This document shows positions 59,301 through 64,000 of a DNA stretch of 64,000 nt, piece after piece. Position 1 is the first letter of the stretch. The number at the start of each line of letters is the position of its first letter. The notes below the pieces were generated by a model that was not told the DNA's origin, searched no databases, and saw nothing but the letters and a program-made list of their open reading frames with translations. The DNA lies in the NCBI GenBank assembly GCA_903813345.2, contig CAIIXF020000011.1:28700166-28764165 (forward strand). The letters are read 5' to 3'. The position numbers and the translations under genes are program-made. This stretch comes from Owenia fusiformis. Lineage: Eukaryota > Annelida > Polychaeta > Sabellida > Oweniidae.

Positions 59301-62300
59301 AAATTAAATTTAAAGAAATTGTTCTTTTCAACAACTGAGAAGTAGACGCAAGTCAGGTTTCACATGAGAAAAGTGAATCTAGCCTGTCAAATTGGTACCT
59401 TGCTTTTTAAGTACGCAGGTAGGAAAATGCCGAAATTATAAAAGATAATGACAATTTTATACTTTATAACTTTTTTATTGAACCACTCTGAACAGTGTAT
59501 CTTGTTCGTGATTAGGCCAATCTAGGATAACTAAGGTAAGACGTTTTCACGTGTCATTGAAAATCAAACTGTTATTAAACTGTTATTAAATTAAACTGTT
59601 ATTATCTGCTATTAATGACGATTTTCAAAAATTTATCAAATTTATCATCAATTTTCGACCTATTGTAATTGAGGAAAAAATTGAGAAAATTTGGAGGTAT
59701 TGGAAATAAAGTCAAGTTACGTTTCCATCAATATTATAAGTTATTTCATCGCCGGTTAAGTAAATAAAAATTCAAACGTAAAGAGGCTTTAACACGTAGT
59801 TCAATGGAGAAAAAAGGTTGCCAAACTTATGGAGGGGAGTGTAATAGTATTAATAACGAGGAACCCTATTATTCTAATAAAGCCAAATTAAATCAAGGGT
59901 CGAAAACTGCCAAAAAGTAACCCTAACACTACATATTTCATCATCAGCACGTCATAAACTCGACGATATCATCAGATCTCAACAGATTCTACTCAAGTAA
60001 CGTTCGGATCCCGAGATCCTTTACTCAAGATATTTTCGGATCTTTATAATATTACTCATCGATCACGTCAGGTCTGATGTCCGATAACATCGCATCTTTT
60101 AGGACAAAGTTTATGTGAAGATTTTGCTGTTCAAAAGTGCTATTTTGACCTTATTAATATTTTGACACTTAATATATTATGCATATGACATACATTTACC
60201 GACCCAAGTATGTCTTATGCATGGCTCGTTATAATTATCAATTAAAGCGAGTATGAATGAGAAAAACAAATCGAAAACCATTATATACGTTTTACTTATC
60301 TCTTAATTTGGACATAAAAATGTATTTCAACTTTAATTCTAGGCCAATTCCGCCTGCTAGAACATCTAAGTAACGATTCTAACCATCCAAGGGAATTGAT
60401 AGTGGCCTAATATTACATTTATTGTCCATTTTCCAATGAGATGTAGTTTACCAAGCATACTGGATTGGCGGTATTAGCGTGTCTTACTCGGCACTCGGCG
60501 GTAGGTTGTATATAGGCGGGTAGACTTCCCCTCGTGACATATCCGATAAATGTTTTTAATTTTTTAAGTATTCACACAGAAAGTTTATGACATGAAATGC
60601 AAAAATAATTTATATCGATAGGTTATCATGATCACCAATACTGAATGAAGGCTGTAACGGTGTATTAAAGCGGCAATGTCAAATTCTTTGCTATGGGGAA
60701 AGGATGAATGCTTTTTAGTGCGTCGTTAAAGAATGAAGAACACAACTATAGACAACATTTCCCTTTAATTAGGTATCCTCTACAAATGGGTGAATATAAT
60801 TGAGTACCCAACATGCCACTATGAAATATCAAAAATGACCGTTAATATCCACACCGTGCACAGATGATTTATAATTGGTTAAGGCCCTCTCAGATGGACG
60901 AATCCACTAAACGCAGTCTTGCGAATTGGACAAATTGTCAACTCTTGTGATTGGGAACGTAAACATGAGAACCGAACGAAGCGCATCTTGGCGCTCCAAA
61001 GCTGGCCGACGCTTTCCGAAGGGATACTTACACATACTAGACTTTATTATTTCATGAACATTGGACTGATAGTCGCAATGTTACAGCACTTTAAGCAAGG
61101 TGCCCCAGTTTTCCAATATCGTGCAGTAGGCAAACCTGCACATGTTTTCCAAACCTGTCAATGACATAACTGCATTCCCCAGCAAGTATGGCCTGAACGA
61201 CACATGTGATCTTTATTTTGAGGTCAAATGTCTTTCTGGTGTTATTACCCTACACTCTATCTTTGGGGTATCCCCACTGGTAAATATTAAATGGGGCCAT
61301 ATCTGGGCTATGGGGCGCCCATTCATTGTCTGTTGTACTGCTGATAATGTGGTCATTGATGTGGTCCCAAAGCCAATATTGTGCATCATTTGGTGTATGG
61401 GGTATGGTTCTGTCTTGTTGGAACCACTGATGCTGCCTTTCAACCCCCTGGATTCACCTAAAGTCCCCAAGAACTCCATGGGAATCACAAAATAGAGTTT
61501 GATGTTGACAGTTATTGCATCATCAAAAGTAAAGGACCCTATCTTCTGAGAACACACTAAACTGTGCATCTGTCTGTGTTGGGGTGCCTCTCCACTACTT
61601 CATAAAGTGCTTGGCTCCCCAAGAATACATAATTTTTACAGTTTACCAGTACATCAAGTTGGAAATGGAGTTCATTTGGATAACAGACCAGCTCAGACAG
61701 CCCGAAAGTGGCCATCTGGGGTATGTTGCTTAAAATGCTGTAATATTGTGACTATCAGTCCGATGGTCATGAAATATGGTAGGTTGGTAGGAAATTGTAT
61801 GGTGTACAAATCTGTAAAATATCAGGGAGTTATTCCTTAGAATGACAAAGATATTAGGAAAAACTAGGGTTGCCGTTTTTTTACTACCCTGTACAATACA
61901 TATACTAAAGGGAGCGAATTTTACCCAAGTCCTATTCACAAGACTGCGTTTAGTGGATTCGTTCATATGTGAGAGGGCTTTACTCTAACTGACGAATAAC
62001 TTAACTACTTTACTACCTCAGGTACGGCAAATAAAACTGTCGTTTCTTGAATTAGAACTTACTTTCAATTTGATATGGCGTAACTGTACAGAGGTAGTAT
62101 GTTTTGTAGTTTTTACAGTAAGTGCGAGGCAATAGGCCTACAAGACATAAAGAGAAGGGAATATTCAAAAATTCATGGATGGTATTTTCCCTTCTAGACT
62201 TCTTCCTCTCCATTTTCACAATGGATAGACAATCTTTTTAAGAGACCAATAAACTAAATAAAAAAATATGCCATACCTGTATATATCTGGGTCCTCCCAC

Positions 62301-63019
62301 CTCGTATGAAAACGTCCATTTTGTCTTCCATCGGGACATAAAACATGATGACAGTAGTTTGCATATTTGGAGCTGCTTGAGCTGGTGGTGGCAACAAGGA
62401 TATTGTGGTCGCTATCTCACCAACTGTCGTTAACGGTTCTGTAGTTGGGCAGAGAGCTGTAGTAAGACCTTCCGTTGTGATGCTATCTGTAGTAAGACCT
62501 TCCGTTGTGATGCTATCTGTAGTTGGACTGGCCGTAGACGGGATGGCCTCAGTCGCACATAAAACGCTATAGAACACAAAATCATCCATGGCTATCAGCT
62601 CCGATGGTGATGGTTCTCCTATCGATTTCAATTGACAGGTTTTCGAAGATTTTCCATAATTGAACCCCTTACACAAGGGTTCCGAAGTACACGCACGCAA
62701 ACACCCGACTCGTGAAGTTTTGATTGTTGACAGATGGTACAGATCATCTGCAAGACGGAACGAAACCATTTTTTGGACTGACAGTTGTCTGACTCCATCA
62801 TTTTGTTCAAAGCATTCGTCTGAAAAGAAAGAAAAAATGTATATATCTTTTACTTTCAAACCGCTTGTATATTCCAAATTAAAAATTAGTTTTTTTAATA
62901 TTACCACAGGTATTCTCCTTTAACTTTTTTTTACAATTTCATTGAAAATGCTCACCTGGTATTGCTTTTGTCAAGTAAAATCCTAGTATAATTAACAAGA
63001 ATGGAGTATATTCTAACAT
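44396..63019 (-). CDS. Secreted PAN/Apple-domain protein, paralog C (374 residues)
   Basis: Four exons: 63019-62956 (ATG, donor GTGAGC), 62819-62277 (acceptor TTTTCAG, donor GTATGG), 58951-58699 (acceptor TTCAG, donor GTAAGT) and 44660-44396 (acceptor TTCCAG, stop). Coding lengths 64, 543, 253 and 265 keep one frame. Residues 1-21 are a signal peptide. The PAN/Apple module spans about 22-112 with cysteines 24, 61, 65, 71, 83 and 109. Two TTDSITTEGL units form the linker, then NMQTTVIMFYVP and VFIRGG. Exons 3 and 4 encode DNYLDHFGH, GTPLALTSN, WGPDYWM, DCSQSEDGW and HYIRCGYL. The C-terminus is one codon shorter than in A and B. Introns 2 and 3 are enlarged to 3.3 and 14 kb by a mariner-like element, two LINEs, a LINE fragment and a MITE; all splice signals remain intact, so the gene may still be expressed. 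Exon linkage across the 14-kb intron is inferred from the paralogs. Confidence 0.78.
44836..45375 (-). mobile_element. 3' fragment of a LINE in intron 3 of paralog C
   Basis: On the minus strand an open frame from about 45370 to the stop at 45007 gives the last part of a LINE ORF2, with a zinc knuckle CKLCSLNVPEDLQHRVLLC. A 3' UTR and an AATAATGATAATAAAAACC tail follow. It is 5'-truncated directly against a TTAA-type MITE fragment at 45376. Next to its 3' tail, at 44817-44833, is a B-box-like GGTTCGAATCCCGGCC (minus strand). Confidence 0.7.
45376..45707. mobile_element. TTAA-type MITE, copy 3, left end lost
   Basis: It matches the complete copy at 34294-34772 from the CATTTTATTTACATCAGG segment to the right terminus AAATGTGACTGGGGTG. 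The following bases are TTAC rather than TTAA. The left third is missing where it meets the LINE fragment. Confidence 0.75.
46963..50568 (-). CDS. LINE ORF2: endonuclease and reverse transcriptase (1201 residues)
   Basis: The start ATG at 50568 follows the ORF1 stop (50572-50570) by one base and gives a product like that of the related LINE. The frame is open further upstream, but that part overlaps ORF1 and is not conserved. The APE-type endonuclease (about 35-260) shows ANWNCRG, TEHW, SGDFNGH, GIDHIFIP and SDHLPIV, so all catalytic motifs look intact. Reverse transcriptase motifs are SLFKGKGK and NYRGLTLTS, LDNHKAYDFLWRKGLF with the first Asp, NQGVGQGRVTSSLWF, and LVADDTTL with the catalytic pair. 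A C-terminal zinc knuckle CNSCHRLCERIIVHYLQC is present. The VADD box, with Val where most LINEs have Tyr or Phe, is a family trait shared with the second LINE. No internal stop exists, so this is a young copy. It nicks target DNA and primes reverse transcription there. Confidence 0.9.
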   Translation of the reverse strand: MSMYSVLLLLTCTVFLIHALLTARIILPYFMNSHLKIANWNCRGVMSSSPYLMNLLKSNDIITLTEHWLCPDNISFLDSLDLNFTAIGICDESLSIRVNERNCRGYGGVAILYRNSMLVKKKIIHGDRICGIELIHSEGYSIFIFAVYLPAANHDIAVFKQWIDTLYELYATYADSGLVIFSGDFNGHLSSASGPRCDVSNDRGNILENWAFDCNLVSVNSRDITSGPRFTYASHCGKHKTGIDHIFIPNCKLDLVNECAVLDDHFLNVSDHLPIVLVVNITLPYIKLDSCTSRNVTRWRKANSEQLDLYSNMVTDHISHYENVPLDSIEQIDNAVSNLSSVLTQCSNKVIPKSKFRKFLKPYWKTGNLGPLHKAMKQARTIWIRDGRPRGLAFDSFRNYKLQKRAFTRQLKRLKFEYDQKQLKDLQDAAEVDSALFYRLVKNHNGHSKCNLNIGHELLVDGIMIRDPDLIRGAWVDHYERLGKESNHHHFDNNFHDYIENQFPLMLEKSHSMHDGIFEDPITFDELSHSLSTFNNGKAPGHDLVTIEHFKFCDTIVLHYLCRIFNAMIRIAKIPPAFKLGIIISLFKGKGKQSTITDNYRGLTLTSCMYKLWERILTLRSTPKLLAKGCPHFLQFSYQVGCSSQFAFFALKEIILHFKERNSVVFAAFLDNHKAYDFLWRKGLFYKLFSLGINGKAWRLIVDSYTDTTALVLYNGTYSRQFCINQGVGQGRVTSSLWFLVYIDALIKDLIDSNSGLQLGDRHIPCILVADDTTLISTTPNALQALLDIVLSYSAKWRMIYHAGKGSKSNIVIFNESKRNFVKNQGMRKWHIGAESVHETRKVTYVGNEVTPNFDSKPLATLAKKKLNAKFYSLKNVLKLHKNGSNPLIFSKIWNTIILPRAIFGAEMWCLSPADEDTLTVTQRKIFKTVQGLESRVSSDVVLATLGATSICNSITILKLNFWHRLCVCKHSFTRFIFLYRLASYILHPVDHLGFVSDIMSIVAEHNVLKEYVDGFVKSGQIIQKRLFKNIVKGQIRLKEEESWKNRVKANSNLVIFQHIHQNIKPCFAWQIGLKFPKYTWSLGNLINLATDPSYKMYRCNSCHRLCERIIVHYLQCEYFSMHRNIFFEKLIDHLPISVGVNLFNLDDEKLTHTLLGSRSDLFLDDLMFEQFIIMCSVSLFDIKGFFRFVPQDSTTLEEYT
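50570..51313 (-). CDS. LINE ORF1 protein, N-terminally truncated
   Basis: An open frame of 247 codons with no ATG near its beginning; it starts at the 5' truncation, just after an in-frame TGA. The N-terminal half is Ser/Thr/Asn-rich and disordered-looking. The C-terminal half has LALAYVKSVPYDQLRSSL, RGVTVTWLRVM and FWPRNVVCREWVS, matching the C-terminal domain of the ORF1 at 53016-54209 (FWPKGIISKEWIN). In LINEs ORF1 is an RNA-binding chaperone; the FWPxG...W pattern is shared by many invertebrate LINE ORF1 proteins. The stop codon is immediately followed by the ORF2 start. Confidence 0.75.
   Translation of the reverse strand: MVFNVFTLAPPSTSSARKPFPTNLPWPHKQVSERARNKASSVSNVSARVSQTDLSSAKPKSNNTDFKGSSIKSVINTTSKTSSADNLNANYEARYFYEVASVDDDFQGVISHRRNTKRLALAYVKSVPYDQLRSSLTRYAESRGVTVTWLRVMARKQAGSENEWLLVRVNVIASDFKKALQHDFWPRNVVCREWVSKPMHDKSKLSPHHDDWHTNAHEGDYSNNAYHDDNSYYGPYLDRYDDTGFYT
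53016..54209 (+). CDS. LINE ORF1 protein (397 residues)
   Basis: The first true ATG is 53016; an upstream in-frame GTG at 53004 is not a likely start in a eukaryote. Residues 1-95 have a heptad-like, Gln/Glu/Lys/Leu-rich pattern typical of a coiled coil (EQKLQIKQIQSENEALKRNE). Residues about 110-300 are Ser/Thr/Pro/Asn-rich. The C-terminal 100 residues contain RQNIKRLFISRVRSQLPFEE, NKGVTVTFVRLL and FWPKGIISKEWIN, the domain shared with the other LINE. The expected role is to trimerise and bind element RNA. It overlaps ORF2 by 17 bases in another frame, which suggests termination-reinitiation or an alternative start for ORF2. Confidence 0.82.
   Translation: MMNHLLSIKETCANISQTLDEQKLQIKQIQSENEALKRNEQQLRDSEFRAKNDLKQINSTIKDKNNEILLLKSKLSLCENELKTKLNIIEGKLATVHKNCVNTNTTLNRVNETSKLVMTSSDNSPRSNHSDTANRNSPVVTDPSPIMQHCSSSPLQSTDLPEHNATDIAKSTITTTADQHAEDNSVTTNSAAMATNVLSDVTTSSHLTSATNSSDCAHTFCLKAAITPPKTTYTRSPQAINKSTVKSKKIATANVTTPVNSNSSPSASLPIPTVPISSRSSNSDSVSTFNNPDDIGFTGVYSRQNIKRLFISRVRSQLPFEELSNKLKLYARNKGVTVTFVRLLKEYHSPITTAYSLRLNVVAKHFQYIIDDPAFWPKGIISKEWINKNKTVYEDFD
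54193..57738 (+). CDS. LINE ORF2: endonuclease and reverse transcriptase (1181 residues)
   Basis: The ATG at 54193 lies within the last codons of ORF1. The endonuclease region shows SWNVQG, QEHW, AGDFNAH (Asp171, Asn173) and DFIIIP. The terminal SDH motif reads SNHNPI, so the Asp that polarises the catalytic His is replaced by Asn and nicking may be impaired. Reverse transcriptase motifs are SLYKGKKK and NYRGLTITS, LDNLQAFDLLYRNGLF, NQGCGQGRICSSLWF and LVADDTTV with Asp751 and Asp752. The zinc knuckle is C1085-x2-C1088-x9-H1098-x4-C1103. No stop or frameshift interrupts the 1181 codons. Compared with the minus-strand LINE the two proteins are clearly homologous but diverged, so they are separate lineages of the family. 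Confidence 0.9.
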   Translation: MKTLISSSVIVYIFVILSMTAKLYLMSWNVQGVMYSTPYLCQKLSDIDVCVIQEHWLYPCNVNYLNSIDSHFSSVAVCDKSLPIDIVNKRRGQGGVGILYRNSIKNVSELDIENDRICGIKIGLETEPLYIIGVYLPCRNTSIFEYREYVQNLMDIFDMYNSKGTVIIAGDFNAHLSSNIGPRSIGAINDRGKCIENFIFDSNLVCANAQNLTTGPVYTYCSSDFEHQSCIDFIIIPASKLDFVKQCAVLNDHDLILSNHNPIYMQFELESRCFETSYKSVLKWNNANEDQLTRYRNVVKSKLKEINVSNAHNHSDLEKLTHEIVDCLNDAADLAIPKSQFHHFLNPFWKYGEVKNLHVSMRQFRRIWISAGRPRNHNNVALTQYKNAKRLFRAELRKAKINYERNLDSKFDKAAELNINDFYRLVRKSRKLKTNSHELLVDGTIIRDPCLIRDAWADHFEMLGTPKQFPHFDNDFMRNIETEFQRNYKESFSNHDTTLINPIVTQEIHDIIVQSPNNKAPGLDMVTNEHLKNGGSMLVKVITDLFNAMIRLEYVPQNQKIGVIISLYKGKKKDKLIRTNYRGLTITSVINKLWDTILLERNMHILKCANVPHKLHFAHNGGSQMATFVFKEIVAHFQERNSSIFTAMLDNLQAFDLLYRNGLFVKLYKLGINSKAWRLFVKSYSDTKARILYDGSYSREITINQGCGQGRICSSLWFMIYIDDLIKELCDSGLGVALSDDLILPCILVADDTTVLGTTPNELQKLLDIVYNYSCRWRLVYHAGFSLDKCKSAILIYDLHLKRYDETRWHLGRESLPTRHQQIYVGNIIDSHTHVSSKAAITEACLKATRTFNSLCFIGMYRNGLNPLTSAKIWKNIIMPSAFYGCELWFNIKQNEMEKLERAQRQVAKRIQGFPIRTPSAIVLSTLGLLSVESYINKMKFLFLGRLLRTDNLYVQKQILLIRISSLLVRNVLHLKQMGFLADILQLKDSYPILYTEFERYIKTTVVMHKSKWKMIVNAQIFSKQQQLWHQMLDQDASLYRFRNSHTVYEPIIHWKLGIIYPFHTWKLGQLLSLLILNSETDRCCPLCNSVTNDITKHILLQCQVLFQERDNLFNAVVDTLGVVDSVALFNTDDEIFLETILGSRTDMLFDCDDCIWQQFLIVSAVKIDYILNHAVLHLNM
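60882..61980 (-). mobile_element. Tc1/mariner-like transposon with broken transposase
   Basis: AGGCCCTCTCA at the left and TGAGAGGGCTT at the right are inverted termini, and the match continues through GAATCCACTAAACGCAGTCTT. TA flanks both ends (60880-60881 and 61981-61982). On the minus strand the remains of a DDE transposase can be read: FDDAITVN, then WFQQDRTIPHT, EWAPHSPDMAPFNIYQWGY and KDRV followed by a stop. Thirty-six residues separate the Asp of QQD from that of SPD. Several stops and frame changes make it inactive. It lies in intron 2 of paralog C and is absent from the matching intron of A. Confidence 0.85.
61213..61569 (-). pseudogene. Mariner-like transposase remnant
   Basis: No single frame carries the protein. 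The catalytic-core motifs FDDAITVN, QWFQQDRTIPHT and WAPHSPDMAPF occur in order on the minus strand but in shifted frames, with an in-frame stop after KDRV. The longest simple open frame here is a shadow that only partly overlaps the true reading. The recognisable part covers the second half of a typical transposase; the DNA-binding half is too decayed to read. Confidence 0.7.
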
Positions 63020-63021
63020 TT

Positions 63022-63255
63022 TAAAAATATAAATTCCACAAAGCAAGTAATGCACTGTATGGCATTTGGGCAGACTGACAATTACAAGACCTGATCATAA
63101 GATGGGATCGAAAAATGGTTTGTTTTTAATGGAAATCAATGCCAAGTGGAGTGACTGAACCCGTATTTGTTTTTCCTTGGTCAATGGTGTCATTCTATAT
63201 TGTAACTTACACTCCTCTCTATAAGTTTCGAAACTCGTATTCCCATTTGACAAGT
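63022..63255 (-). promoter_or_regulatory. Upstream block of paralog C
   Basis: It contains ATTACAAGACCTGATCAT, AGATGGGATCGAAAA, AATGGAAATCAATG, TGGTCAAT and ATTCCCATTTGA in the same order as the B and A blocks. It therefore marks the 5' end of the C copy and supports the start codon at 63019. Confidence 0.5.
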
Positions 63256-63366
63256 GTAGATTTAAACTAAAAACGAATCTCAAACATGTACAGTTTCCTT
63301 AACATATATACAAGGGATTCGATTTAGGATTATATTTTATCTCTTATGCTCTTTAAGTAGGCGTTT

Positions 63367-63635
63367 TTATGTCACCACCAAGATATGGTGACATATTGTT
63401 ATGGTCTCTGTTTTTGTGGCAGCGGTTGGTGGTTGGCGGCCGTGGGTGGCGGGTGGCGGTTGGCAATGTCATAAATTCTTATATTAAAACCTCCAATAAC
63501 TTTTTTCAAAATCAAGTTCTCAAAAATTCAGATTTCACCTTTAATGGCCTTCTCAGGGTAAAAAAAACTTCAAAATTCAAGCCTGACTTAGGATAGAACT
63601 GATAATATTATGAGCAACTGGGTGGTGACATCTTG
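63367..63635. mobile_element. Small element with ATGTCACCACC termini
   Basis: ATGTCACCACC at 63369 is matched by GGTGGTGACAT at 63622-63632. The interior has a G/T-rich run (GGTTGGTGGTTGGCGG) and an open frame of 75 codons that is probably not a gene. A second ATGGTGACAT just inside the left end makes a local hairpin. Confidence 0.5.
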
Positions 63636-64000
63636 TCATGTTAATGCCTTGTTAGAATTGTTATCACCTTGAAAACCAACATTTGTCAAATATGAAAGTA
63701 AGCAATTTTATTTTTTAAATGGGATTCTTTTCACAAACTGTATTATGGAAGAATTTGAATTGAAAAAATTAAGAAAGTTGTCATAATAAACAAACATAGA
63801 AATGTTTTAACAAATACTCCAAATCGGAATTCGTGTTTATTGTTATTAACTGTTCCTTTGTTATTCCATTAAAACAGCACTCAAACGCACTATGTCCATA
63901 TTGTTCCCATACTTATTGGGGATGGTGTAATATGGATCAACAGTCTGCGTTAATGTCAGTGTCAACGTGCCAATGAAACTGATCGATTTCCAGTTACTAT

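Noticed and set aside
61142-61840. Plus-strand open frames inside the mariner-like element
   Set aside because: They are antisense to the transposase remnant and carry no motif of their own.

Overview
The window is metazoan nuclear DNA: AT-rich, intron-bearing genes with GT-AG junctions, APE-type LINEs, many small inverted-repeat DNA transposons and a long 120-bp tandem array. Protein and repeat types suggest a marine invertebrate, probably a lophotrochozoan such as a mollusc, annelid or brachiopod. The species cannot be named from the sequence alone.

Layout: 1-2577 holds the first three coding exons of a minus-strand ARFGEF3/BIG3-like gene, with a tRNA-like SINE dimer in intron 1. At 5425-11159 a plus-strand single-pass membrane protein with a tyrosine-rich tail can be assembled from three phase-compatible exons; its long intron carries a piggyBac-like MITE and a 1.7-kb composite repeat. 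From 11160 to 16855 there are mainly palindromic elements. At 16856-19645 one exon encodes a 929-residue multi-pass membrane protein I cannot assign to a named family.

From 22670 to 63019 lies the main structure of the window: three minus-strand tandem paralogs (called B, A and C in plus-strand order), each with four exons and the same intron phases. Each encodes a signal peptide, a PAN/Apple domain, a Thr/Ser/Pro-rich linker and a conserved two-exon C-terminal region. Predicted lengths are 364, 709 and 374 residues. They differ mainly in the linker: A has six copies of a decapeptide and more than forty copies of an EEPIMV-like hexapeptide, B and C have one and two decapeptides. Similarity between copies is mosaic, suggesting gene conversion. 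Their upstream blocks were duplicated too.

Transposons have expanded this cluster unevenly. A has a TTAA-flanked MITE in intron 1. B has a 1.7-kb fold-back element in intron 3. C has a mariner-like element in intron 2 and, in its 14-kb intron 3, two divergently oriented LINEs of one family, one of which split an older fold-back element. Between C and A sits a 120-bp minisatellite with higher-order structure, itself split by a third, 5'-truncated LINE.

Exon structures were derived by hand from splice consensus, frame and paralog comparison. No transcripts or database searches were available, so family assignments are from motif recognition.
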